Assembly: GCA_030043455.1 (NCBI GenBank)
Contig: JASHXQ010000237.1
Location: 1-8,019 of the forward strand
Length of the DNA stretch: 8,019 nt
Direction of reading: 5' to 3'
Source: Nitrososphaerales archaeon
GTDB taxonomy: Archaea > Thermoproteota > Nitrososphaeria > Nitrososphaerales > CADDZS01
Numbering within the stretch: the first letter of the stretch is position 1; each line of letters begins with the position of its first letter. Of the stretch, positions 1 through 5,522 are shown in pieces. The notes beneath the pieces are model-generated. The model saw nothing but the letters and a program-made list of their open reading frames with translations. It was not told where the DNA came from and did not search any database. The position numbers and the translations under genes are program-made.

Positions 1-104
1 GTTACTAGGCGCGATGCAAATCAACAACCTCTTGCGGGGAAGGTGGTAGCCCAAGAGGTAGACAGGTATCAGCTGAGACTGAAAATAGTTCAGTATAACG
101 ACAT
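1..104. other. left-edge stretch without a supportable gene
   Basis: No complete gene is visible here. Two plus-strand frames enter from the left edge without a stop: one ends at a TAG at 47-49, the other runs to a TGA at 148-150 and would overlap the next gene by 46 bases. Either could be the 3' end of an upstream gene, but neither fragment has a recognisable motif. AT-rich bases around 81-98 could hold promoter elements for the retropepsin-like pair, without a convincing consensus. Confidence 0.2.
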
Positions 105-566
105 TTGTATTTTCTTTGCGGGGGAACCGCCATATCCTCTTCTCCTCTGATCGCTTTCGAGATTCCCTTTGAAAAATACCCACTCGTCTTTGTAAGACTC
201 AAAGGAAGGAATGGTTCGGTTAGAGAAATTAGGGCGCTACTCGATCCTGTCTGCGATTACTGCGTTCTACCAAAGCCCGATGCCTTCCGGCTGGGTTATC
301 CCGAGGCAGCGCATGACGATCCGATCACCATACCTCCGAACCTGCTCACCATGAGTTCAAGCACGGGATTTTCACAGGGAATGTTGATCAAGCTTCAGGA
401 GCTTACTCTCGGGGATATCAAGCTCCAGAACGTAGACTTTGTCGCTTACGATGTTGCGCAGTCTGTGTGCTTCGACGCGATCTTGGGACGCACCTTCTTT
501 TCTGCCGCCAAATGCAGTCTGGAACTTGATTATTCACTGCATAAGCTAAAAATTACTCGAAAATAA
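105..566 (+). CDS. retropepsin-like (aspartyl protease fold) protein with degenerate active site, copy 1
   Basis: This 153-residue soluble protein matches a single retropepsin-like aspartic protease domain. The first half has an R-x-x-G-x-x-G-x-x-R-E strand region leading to LLD at 45-47, where retropepsins carry the catalytic D-T-G. Here the Asp (47) is kept but the triad reads D-P-V. The LGYPEA segment (63-68) and the ILGR motif (126-129) followed by a hydrophobic strand correspond to the second, 'LLGRDFL'-type half of the fold. Retropepsins normally act as homodimers with one D-T-G per chain, so loss of the Thr and Gly argues against ordinary protease activity; this is inference. There is no signal peptide or membrane segment. 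The start is uncertain: TTG at 105 is the only standard start codon after the in-frame TAA at 96-98, and no Shine-Dalgarno is visible. The next gene is a paralogue 28 bases downstream, probably in the same transcript. Confidence 0.7.
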   Translation: MYFLCGGTAISSSPLIAFEIPFEKYPLVFVRLKGRNGSVREIRALLDPVCDYCVLPKPDAFRLGYPEAAHDDPITIPPNLLTMSSSTGFSQGMLIKLQELTLGDIKLQNVDFVAYDVAQSVCFDAILGRTFFSAAKCSLELDYSLHKLKITRK

Positions 567-594
567 GTCGTTCCTGGAGAAAATTCCCAAACAT

Positions 595-1008
595 TTGATC
601 TTCCCTCTAAAAGATCCGATGATCCTTTTTTCCAGAGTCAGCGGTAAGAGCGGAAAGATCCGAGAGCTATCTACGCTTCTCGATTTCAACTCGCATTATT
701 CATGGATCCTCAGAAAAGATGCGGTGGACCTAGGCTACCCGGAAGTAATTAACCGCCCAGAAGACTACGAATCGGTTGCCATGCGGAGAACCCCACACGT
801 CCTGTCCGGAAGGGGGCTGGAGCAAGGCATCCTGGCTCCATTGAAGGAGGTGAGCATTGGGAAGTTAGTGGTAAAGGACGTGGATGCTATTGCCCTAAAA
901 TTGGACATTCCCCTGATGCTTCCCATTGACTTGATTCTGGGCAGGAATTTCCTGAATCATTTCAGGCTGACCGTGGACCCAACTGCAGGGACTCTGACTT
1001 TGGAGTAG
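595..1008 (+). CDS. retropepsin-like (aspartyl protease fold) protein with degenerate active site, copy 2
   Basis: This 137-residue protein is the tandem paralogue of the preceding gene. Matching blocks run in the same order: R-x-x-G-x-x-G-x-x-R-E then LLD (28-30), DAxxLGYPE (42-50), QGxLxxLxE, and ILGRNF (114-119) before a final pair of strands. The catalytic triad position reads D-F-N (30-32) instead of D-T-G, so Asp is kept and Thr and Gly are lost, independently of the D-P-V in copy 1. The two chains could form a heterodimer, since retropepsins dimerise through this fold; that is inference. The start is taken as TTG at 595 because it keeps the N-terminal strand shared with copy 1; ATG at 619 is the alternative and would remove it. 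A GGAG at 576-579 lies rather far upstream. The 3' end overlaps the convergent gene by 47 bases. Confidence 0.7.
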   Translation: MIFPLKDPMILFSRVSGKSGKIRELSTLLDFNSHYSWILRKDAVDLGYPEVINRPEDYESVAMRRTPHVLSGRGLEQGILAPLKEVSIGKLVVKDVDAIALKLDIPLMLPIDLILGRNFLNHFRLTVDPTAGTLTLE

Positions 1009-1711
1009 GGCTGCCAATCCGGGTCAACCGGAATTGCGTTTTTCCCTTCTCAGGATCCCAGCCAATTACCCTAGCAGAAAATTTGCCTCCAGTAATTTCG
1101 CTGAAGATGGAGGCGACCTTCTCAACCCTGAACCCTCCTTTCAGAATTCTCGTTTCGGACAGGAAAACCGGGTCGAAACGCAGGTTTCTCTCCACCACAT
1201 CAGGTAGCCATGAAAAGATCCATAATTCCGAAGGGTTGTTTGCTCTCGCAGTTTCAAGATCCAATGGGAGATTAGCGACATCCCTCGGGGAAAAATACAG
1301 TTTTACGGAAATATCACGGGTCAGTAATCTAAGGACTCCGTCTCGACCGGTATCATGGGGAAGAAGCTCAAATTCAACGTTGTTCGCACCCTCTCGTGCA
1401 TATTTGCTCTTTAGAACTCTCCCTACCAAAATAAGGAGGTCTTCTCTCGACAAAATTAGGGCAAGCTCTCCGGAACCTTCGACCCGGAAGTTTTTTTGCA
1501 AAATCTCTGCGAGGATCGCCTCCAGCTCACTGCGTTGAAGGCTCCCGGCATTTTCCTGCTGGGAGTAGCCCTCCAGAGCCCTAGAAGCGAGCCCGGTGGG
1601 AGACAGAGAAGAGTGCGCCTCCCAGATCGCATTGAGCGCGAAGGGGATAGCTTGTCCGATTAATTTTCGGCGATCTGCTTTTTCCGGTTCATCCTTGGCA
1701 TCTGTGGACAA
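962..1711 (-). CDS. conserved-looking hypothetical protein, family not recognised
   Basis: I do not recognise this 249-residue protein. It is soluble, with no signal peptide or membrane helix. A charged N-terminus (1-17) leads into a helical region (18-75). A mixed alpha/beta core follows, with hydrophobic strands around 83-88, 92-100, 126-130 and 134-140, and an aromatic ELWIFSWLPD segment at 162-171. The tail (232-249) is low-complexity, rich in Ser and Pro, and lies opposite the end of the second retropepsin-like gene (47-base overlap). The reading direction is favoured over the antisense frame at 1083-1538, whose product is Ser/Arg-rich and looks like a shadow. The start is TTG at 1711, since no ATG or GTG occurs in frame near the N-terminus. 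It lies 62 bases after the cytochrome b-like gene on the same strand and may be co-transcribed with it. Confidence 0.6.
   Translation of the reverse strand: MSTDAKDEPEKADRRKLIGQAIPFALNAIWEAHSSLSPTGLASRALEGYSQQENAGSLQRSELEAILAEILQKNFRVEGSGELALILSREDLLILVGRVLKSKYAREGANNVEFELLPHDTGRDGVLRLLTRDISVKLYFSPRDVANLPLDLETARANNPSELWIFSWLPDVVERNLRFDPVFLSETRILKGGFRVEKVASIFSEITGGKFSARVIGWDPEKGKTQFRLTRIGSPTPKSESLQLGPRSA
1018..1043 (+). terminator. possible terminator of the retropepsin-like pair
   Basis: A 5-bp stem (1018-1022 with 1028-1032, five-base loop) is followed six bases later by a T5 run at 1039-1043, beginning 10 bases after the stop of the second retropepsin-like gene. Archaeal termination usually needs only a T-run. 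The site lies inside the opposite-strand gene, so coding constraint could produce the same bases. Confidence 0.25.
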
Positions 1712-1773
1712 GATAAGTGACAGTTGCCCGGATCCTTGAAGTTCAGGGTCGTCGAAAATAGTGCCCCGCTGCC

Positions 1774-2577
1774 CTAGCGGACGCGGTATTCAGGTCTCAA
1801 CCGGTAATAGATGTGATTGCTAAATAGTGCAAAGACGACCGCACCGAGAGGACCATGAATGTGCCTTACCAGCGTCTCAAAGCCGTAGCTGTTCAACCCG
1901 ACGATGGCGAAGGGGCCTATCGGGGAAATGGTTCCGAGTAAAAACAAACCCAGAGCGCCCTGGACAATGACTACAAGCGTGATCAGCCAATAAAGTGCTT
2001 TGATCTGAGGGTACCGGGCCTTGAAGAGCCATTCATTCAGGGTCTGCTTGTGGAGAGCTACCTTGACCACTTCCAAGACAAAGATCGCGACACCAACAAT
2101 TACGATCAAAAAGGCAAACAGAGAATGCAGATCCTCGGCGAAGATCGGAACACTCAGGCCCACTAGTGACGAAGGAAACGCGTTGAAGGGTGGTTGAAAA
2201 ACACTTGGCGTCGAAATCATGGCTCCAGTCAGGTACTGTCCACCCAGAATCAACATGAACGCAAACCTCAGAGCCATGCCCAGGACATCCCATCTTCCTA
2301 TGGGGGACTCCCTCGATGGTGTGGGTTTTGCAGGCTTCCACAATCTGTAGAAGAATTCGATGGAAAGAACGCCAATGTCCACGGCGTAAACCAGCGTGAT
2401 GAATTGGAAAGGCCACCGGTAATTGGACGGTGGAATCTCGGAATTCGCTACGGGCAAGACTAGAACAAAGTAAAGTGTGGCAAGTGCAACCAGGAATAGA
2501 CCCGCCACGGCAGTTCTGATCCAATACCAGTTTCTTTGTTGAGAAGACTGAGCTCCGGTATAGACTGGAGTCTGCAT
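1774..2577 (-). CDS. six-helix membrane protein, putative di-haem cytochrome b561/FdnI-like
   Basis: The 267-residue protein has six predicted membrane helices at about 20-43, 57-78, 98-120, 152-171, 194-214 and 242-260. Its five histidines are placed suggestively. H151 and H176 bracket helix 4. H239 and H241 sit at the start of helix 6, and H255 near its end. H241 and H255 are 14 residues apart, the spacing of the two haem ligands on one helix of FdnI-type b cytochromes. If helices 4 and 6 pack together, H151 with H239/H241 and H176 with H255 would each hold one b haem on opposite sides of the membrane. That pairing is inference, and the first three helices carry no His, unlike the classical family. 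No oxidoreductase partner, haem c motif or quinol-enzyme gene is in the window. The start is ATG. A HAD-like gene lies 67 bases upstream on the same strand. Confidence 0.55.
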   Translation of the reverse strand: MQTPVYTGAQSSQQRNWYWIRTAVAGLFLVALATLYFVLVLPVANSEIPPSNYRWPFQFITLVYAVDIGVLSIEFFYRLWKPAKPTPSRESPIGRWDVLGMALRFAFMLILGGQYLTGAMISTPSVFQPPFNAFPSSLVGLSVPIFAEDLHSLFAFLIVIVGVAIFVLEVVKVALHKQTLNEWLFKARYPQIKALYWLITLVVIVQGALGLFLLGTISPIGPFAIVGLNSYGFETLVRHIHGPLGAVVFALFSNHIYYRLRPEYRVR

Positions 2578-2600
2578 TACTAACGCCGGAGAGAGCTGAT

Positions 2601-2623
2601 GCTTTAAGCTTTAATCTTTAAAG
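2601..2623 (-). promoter_or_regulatory. TATA-like box(es) upstream of the cytochrome b-like gene
   Basis: Read on the minus strand, two AT-rich elements, CTTTAAAG (near 2616-2623) and GCTTAAAG (near 2601-2608), lie about 42 and 28 bases before the ATG at 2577. The nearer one fits the -26 to -30 position expected for a leaderless archaeal transcript, consistent with the lack of a Shine-Dalgarno here. It suggests the cytochrome-like gene can be transcribed separately from the HAD-like gene. Confidence 0.35.
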
Positions 2624-2644
2624 TTCAGAAAAGGGGACAATCTT

Positions 2645-3418
2645 CTAGGTCTTTTCTCCAACGGCCATTCTCGAAGACTCCACGTCAGATTCAATCTCGA
2701 GATCGGGTTTAGGCGCTGGAGGAGATCTGGAAGCCTCTATCGAGAGGAGACCGGGAAGCTCTTCCAAAGTAAGGAGCATCCCGTCGGGTTTGTTTCTCAC
2801 AAGGACGTCAATTCTGTCTCTCCCGCCAGGAAGGACAATTGTTCGAATCTTCAGGGTTTTTGCGGTTTGCAGATCAGCGAGCCTAGTGCAAAAATAGATG
2901 CACTGATCTGGTTTGAATGAAAGCTTCTCCAGGATACCATTCAATCGCTTTTCCAGATCAAACGTTTCTTTGATTCTCCGGTTATCGCGAGAGAAGACTT
3001 CGGCGAAAGCCTCGCGCAGTTCGTTTTTCAAAAGAAAACTTTCTGTCGCGGCCCCTCCAACCGAAGTGGTTAATGCCATGGTTAGCTTCGCAGTTTTGAT
3101 CGAATCGAGGCCCTTCTTTACTCCTTGATGCAACCGGAATAGCTCTATTTGGGTCGTTTCAACTTCATCCAGAAGTCCGTAGATAATTTCGGAGAATTCA
3201 CTTCGTTTTTCTTCAGATAGCGTCGCTTCCAGGGTAGAGATCTGTTCAAAGATATTCGGTTGCGTCGCACCAAAATTTTTCCGAATAAACTCCGAAATCT
3301 TCGAATAATTAATTTCAACTGGAGCAAGGGCATTCAAATCAAAAATTAGAGCTCGCAGCTGTGGCAACGATCCATTTCGTTGCTCTACGGTCCTAGAAAA
3401 CAGTTTACTTTCCGCCAC
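2645..3418 (-). CDS. HAD-superfamily-like protein with eroded catalytic motifs (probable pseudoenzyme)
   Basis: The 257-residue protein follows the layout of a HAD phosphatase with a helical cap. Motif I is a hydrophobic strand then FDLNALA (26-32), where active members read DxDGT: the nucleophile Asp27 remains, but the acid/base Asp is Asn29 and the Thr is Ala. A helical region (about 36-110) resembles a C1 cap. LTMALTTS (112-119) matches the motif II strand. Near the end, KPDQCIYFCTRLAD (169-182) lines up with the usual 'KPEECLYVGDSxxD' motif IV block, but Gly is Cys177 and the first Asp is Thr178; only Asp182 is kept. KPDGMLLTLEEL (210-221) is the typical HAD C-terminal block. The tail (230-257) is Pro- and acidic-rich. 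The fold call is fairly firm; the substrate is unknown and hydrolase activity is doubtful. The start is GTG at 3418. Confidence 0.6.
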   Translation of the reverse strand: MAESKLFSRTVEQRNGSLPQLRALIFDLNALAPVEINYSKISEFIRKNFGATQPNIFEQISTLEATLSEEKRSEFSEIIYGLLDEVETTQIELFRLHQGVKKGLDSIKTAKLTMALTTSVGGAATESFLLKNELREAFAEVFSRDNRRIKETFDLEKRLNGILEKLSFKPDQCIYFCTRLADLQTAKTLKIRTIVLPGGRDRIDVLVRNKPDGMLLTLEELPGLLSIEASRSPPAPKPDLEIESDVESSRMAVGEKT

Positions 3419-3505
3419 TTAATTCGGATTTCAGAATCGTATGTCCAAATTCCGACCCTGCAAACGTTTATCTCGAATTGGGCCAACGCTCCATGAAAAG
3501 GCACA
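3419..3505. promoter_or_regulatory. divergent intergenic region between HAD-like and FUSC genes
   Basis: These 87 bases separate two divergently read genes and must hold both 5' ends. A TTTATC element at about 3467-3472 lies 34-39 bases before the FUSC start and is a weak TATA candidate; the same bases read GATAAA on the minus strand, about 50 bases from the HAD-like start. No clear operator palindrome is visible. Confidence 0.25.
3496..3501 (+). promoter_or_regulatory. weak ribosome binding site supporting the TTG start of the FUSC gene
   Basis: AAAAGG lies four bases before TTG 3506. An in-frame TGA at 3494-3496 overlaps the element, so TTG is the first possible start after that stop. The next in-frame ATG would begin inside the first membrane helix. 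Confidence 0.35.
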
Positions 3506-4522
3506 TTGGCGGCGAAAACGCGAAGCAAGATCTTCGACGAGGCAACGTACCTCGATAAATCTGCATTTCATTTTCGCATCGGCCTCAGAGCTGCGATCTT
3601 TGTAGTAACCCCCATGGTTCTCAGAATCGTACTGAATTATCCGCTGCTGACCTTTTCTTGTCTCGGGGCACTATTTCTGATAAACACAGAAGGGGCTCAT
3701 TACGATACTCCCATTCTCGCGTTGCTCATCGCCTGCTTCACCGAGGCTGCGGCTTGGGCACTGGGTACTCTCGCTGGGACTGCAGGGTTTCTAGCTCCAC
3801 TTCTGGTCGGGATTTTTGTATTCGCAGCGGTAACCTCGACGGATGCTCCTGGGTGGACTCCTGTCGGAACTTTTACCGGTATCATTTTTGCAGTAGGTGT
3901 GGGTTTGCCAGGCGGCGGATCATCGGAAGCTCTTCCCCGGGCGGCGTTCGCTCTCGCCGGAAGCCTATGGGCTCTGGCTGGAGTAGTTCTAACCAGGTAC
4001 ATCATCTCCAGGAGTAAGACTTCTGTGCCGAGTGCGCCTTCCACTCTTCCTCGCACAAGCCCCCGCGACAGATTATTGGACGGGCTCACCATTGGAGTCG
4101 CATCGGCGCTGGGACTCGCCCTAAGCCTGTTGCTGGGATTGCCACGAGATTACTGGGTCGTCCTCTCGATAATAATCATCATGCGAATGAGCAGGGGACG
4201 GGCCGCAACGGTGGCTTCCATGTTTGGAGGTACGGTCGTGGGGGCAATAATTGCCGCAGCAATTACTCTCCTGATCAGTAATGTTGACCTTCTCGCGGGA
4301 ATTCTCTTTGTTTTCGCCTTTCTCGAGTTTGCTACAAGGGGAGTAAACACGGGACTGGTACAGATTTTTGTCGTTCCGTTCCTAATTGTGCTTTTGAATC
4401 TCAACTATCCCGGGCAGTGGGAGCTCGCCTTCGTGAGGGTACTGGATGTCGGCATCGGCGGCGTGTTCGCTGTGATCTCCACTTACCTGCTGAGGATTGC
4501 GAAATCAAATCTCAAAACGTGA
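3506..4522 (+). CDS. FUSC-family integral membrane protein (aromatic acid/fusaric acid exporter-like)
   Basis: This 338-residue membrane protein consists of two similar halves, each with about five or six hydrophobic helices, joined by a polar Ser/Pro-rich linker at about 168-190. The second half carries the FUSC_2 hallmark: LGLPRDYWVVLS (210-221), then a hydrophobic strand, MSRGRAATVASMFGGTVVGA (228-247), and RVLDVGIGGV (311-320) in the last helix. The first half has the matching opening LRAAIFVVTPMVL (27-39) and a Gly/Pro-rich stretch at 131-139. Relatives (YccS, AaeB, plant ALMT) move organic or aromatic acids, but most bacterial forms are longer with a cytoplasmic domain that is absent here. 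Substrate is unknown. The TTG start is the only one that keeps the first helix. The 3' end overlaps the convergent DUF202 gene by 11 bases. Confidence 0.75.
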   Translation: MAAKTRSKIFDEATYLDKSAFHFRIGLRAAIFVVTPMVLRIVLNYPLLTFSCLGALFLINTEGAHYDTPILALLIACFTEAAAWALGTLAGTAGFLAPLLVGIFVFAAVTSTDAPGWTPVGTFTGIIFAVGVGLPGGGSSEALPRAAFALAGSLWALAGVVLTRYIISRSKTSVPSAPSTLPRTSPRDRLLDGLTIGVASALGLALSLLLGLPRDYWVVLSIIIIMRMSRGRAATVASMFGGTVVGAIIAAAITLLISNVDLLAGILFVFAFLEFATRGVNTGLVQIFVVPFLIVLLNLNYPGQWELAFVRVLDVGIGGVFAVISTYLLRIAKSNLKT

Positions 4523-4898
4523 GCAAGAGGTAGGCGATGAGCATGAGCGCGACCACGAAAAGAGATGTTGTAAGCGCGAGCTCCGTCCCCTTTGTCGGTT
4601 CGTAATTGCCTGCCGTAATCCTTTGCTGATTTGAGGAAAATCTCTGGAAAGCGAGCAAGATCATGCCACCTCCCAGAACGGTGAGGAGAATGCCGATAAG
4701 GCTGGATAGATGAACCGTAGATTCCGGCAGTGCCGAGATGCCGGTCAACTCCCTTATTGCAAGACCAAATTTCGCAACCACAAATCCCAGACCAATTGTG
4801 GCTATCCCTGTGCGCAACCAGCTCAGGTAGGTTCTTTCGTTGGCGAGATAATCGGCCGGGTTCGCTCTTCTAACGCTGCTGTCAGGAGCATCAGCCAA
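4512..4898 (-). CDS. DUF202 (YidH-family) small membrane protein
   Basis: The 128-residue protein carries the family signature NERTYLSWLRTG (20-31) directly before the first of three membrane helices (about 31-49, 64-84, 106-127), the usual length and shape of DUF202/YidH proteins. Molecular function of the family is not established. The preceding DUF302 gene ends nine bases upstream and in the same frame: after its TAG only three codons precede TTG 4898. No ATG, GTG or other TTG lies between that stop and the signature, so TTG is effectively forced. The two are almost certainly one transcript, probably translationally coupled. It converges with and overlaps the FUSC gene by 11 bases. Confidence 0.85.
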   Translation of the reverse strand: MADAPDSSVRRANPADYLANERTYLSWLRTGIATIGLGFVVAKFGLAIRELTGISALPESTVHLSSLIGILLTVLGGGMILLAFQRFSSNQQRITAGNYEPTKGTELALTTSLFVVALMLIAYLLLTF

Positions 4899-4907
4899 GT
4901 AAGATCT

Positions 4908-5303
4908 CTATTTTGCGACAGCTTCGGCGATTGGAACTATACCGGCAATATTTCTTGCGAGATCCTCGGGAATGTGATGCCTCTCTTTCAAATAATCCAC
5001 GGAATTGTAGGATAGCCAAACTTTTCCCGAACTATCCTGAGCGACAAGAATCTTCAAGGGGAAATCAATCGCGATGCTTGGAGAGGCTATCATAAGAAGA
5101 GTTCCGGCTTTGGGATTTCCGAAAATCACCATACTCGTCGGATTCATCTTCAAACCCGCCTTGCTCGCATCCTCGCTGAAGTAGATTCTCGCGAATATCG
5201 TTAGCCCTTTGGATTGAACGGTGGCTTCAAGCCGGTTGAGAGTCTCCTCGAAGGAATGCTGACTAGCGATCTGGATCAATCCCTCTACATTTGTAGCTGA
5301 CAA
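4908..5303 (-). CDS. DUF302 family protein
   Basis: The 131-residue soluble protein spans a full DUF302 domain: EGLIQIASQHSFEETLNRLE (7-26), KGLTIFARI (32-40), then VIFGNPKAGTLLMIASPSIA (59-78), DFPLKILV (80-87) and GKVWLSYNSVDYL (93-105), ending near ERHH. The function of the family is not established; some members occur near redox or metal-stress genes. The segment after FARI reads YFSED where many relatives have an Asp-His pair (IDH), so a possible His ligand is missing; this comparison is from memory of the family. The start is TTG at 5303, two codons after an in-frame TAA. A second TTG eight codons in is the only alternative, and the domain begins between them. It is the first gene of the DUF302-DUF202 pair. 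Confidence 0.85.
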   Translation of the reverse strand: MSATNVEGLIQIASQHSFEETLNRLEATVQSKGLTIFARIYFSEDASKAGLKMNPTSMVIFGNPKAGTLLMIASPSIAIDFPLKILVAQDSSGKVWLSYNSVDYLKERHHIPEDLARNIAGIVPIAEAVAK

Positions 5304-5347
5304 GGTTTAATCAAAACCATCTTCTGCCGTGCCGTGTCTGGTAATTA

Positions 5348-5440
5348 TTGGTTGCTGAATTAGGAGTTACCCAGATTCTTCAGAAAGCAACCATGTCAAT
5401 TGAAGAGATGAGATCGAAAAAATTTAGAGCAGTCACCTAA
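5348..5440 (+). CDS. possible 30-codon small ORF
   Basis: An open frame of 30 codons runs from TTG 5348 to TAA 5438-5440; ATG 5393 would give only 15 codons. The peptide is charged, reading EEMRSKKFRAVT at its C-terminus, with no membrane segment. Seven bases after the stop is a T7 run (5448-5454), and a TTTAATC element lies about 38 bases before the TTG, so the parts of a small transcription unit are present. An ORF this short can arise by chance, and I do not recognise the peptide. Confidence 0.2.
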   Translation: MVAELGVTQILQKATMSIEEMRSKKFRAVT

Positions 5441-5447
5441 TTCCTAA

Positions 5448-5454
5448 TTTTTTT
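5448..5454 (+). terminator. T7 run, possible archaeal terminator
   Basis: Seven consecutive T on the plus strand, upstream of the TATA-like box of the EamA gene, so it would end a transcript from within the intergenic region rather than one of the annotated genes. No hairpin precedes it. Confidence 0.3.
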
Positions 5455-5470
5455 GATCCCTTCATGGATT

Positions 5471-5480
5471 CTTTTAAATT
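5471..5480 (+). promoter_or_regulatory. TATA-like box of the EamA transporter gene
   Basis: CTTTTAAATT is a good match to an archaeal TATA element. Its centre is about 47 bases before ATG 5523, which predicts a start of transcription near 5500 and a short leader of about 20 bases. GGCAGG just before the ATG is a poor Shine-Dalgarno. Confidence 0.45.
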
Positions 5481-5522
5481 GGATGATCGAAATCCCTGTC
5501 GGCGCGGATAAAGTGCGGCAGG

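Larger units (their letters stand above)
5304..5522. promoter_or_regulatory. divergent intergenic region between DUF302 and EamA genes
   Basis: This is the longest non-coding stretch of the window (219 bases) and is AT-rich compared with its flanks. It must hold the DUF302 promoter (an AATAATTA element on the minus strand at about 5342-5349 is a candidate), the EamA promoter, and between them a T7 run and a possible small ORF, listed separately. The octamer GAATTAGG at 5357-5364 recurs inverted at 5436-5443; 71 bases apart, this is weak evidence for an operator. Confidence 0.4.

Noticed and set aside
5..202. 65-codon minus-strand frame at the left edge.
   Set aside because: It runs opposite the start of the retropepsin-like gene, has no recognisable motif and no supporting signals.
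951..966. Perfect 6-bp inverted repeat with four-base loop at the stop of the hypothetical gene, resembling a terminator.
   Set aside because: No T-run follows on the minus strand and the bases encode conserved residues of the retropepsin-like protein.
1083..1538. 151-codon plus-strand open frame opposite the hypothetical gene.
   Set aside because: Its product is Ser/Arg-rich with no fold-like pattern, as expected for an antisense shadow; the minus-strand frame is longer and better composed.
2033..2524. 163-codon minus-strand frame overlapping the cytochrome b-like gene.
   Set aside because: The alternative frame encodes six well-formed membrane helices; this one gives a Cys/His-rich product of shadow type.
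3431..3631. An identical 11-base word at 3431-3441 and 3621-3631, possible direct repeat.
   Set aside because: The second copy is inside FUSC coding sequence; a single 11-mer match in 8 kb is not strong evidence of a functional repeat.
3658..4404. Several open frames of 84-130 codons on both strands within the FUSC gene.
   Set aside because: They lie wholly inside a gene with clear FUSC_2 motifs and have Arg/Ser- or Ala/Pro-biased products.
4896..5303. DUF302 and DUF202 genes lie in one frame separated by TAG and three codons, suggesting readthrough or pyrrolysine insertion.
   Set aside because: TAG ends seven of the eleven genes in the window, so it is an ordinary stop here. Both products are full-length members of separate families; a shared frame has a one-in-three chance.
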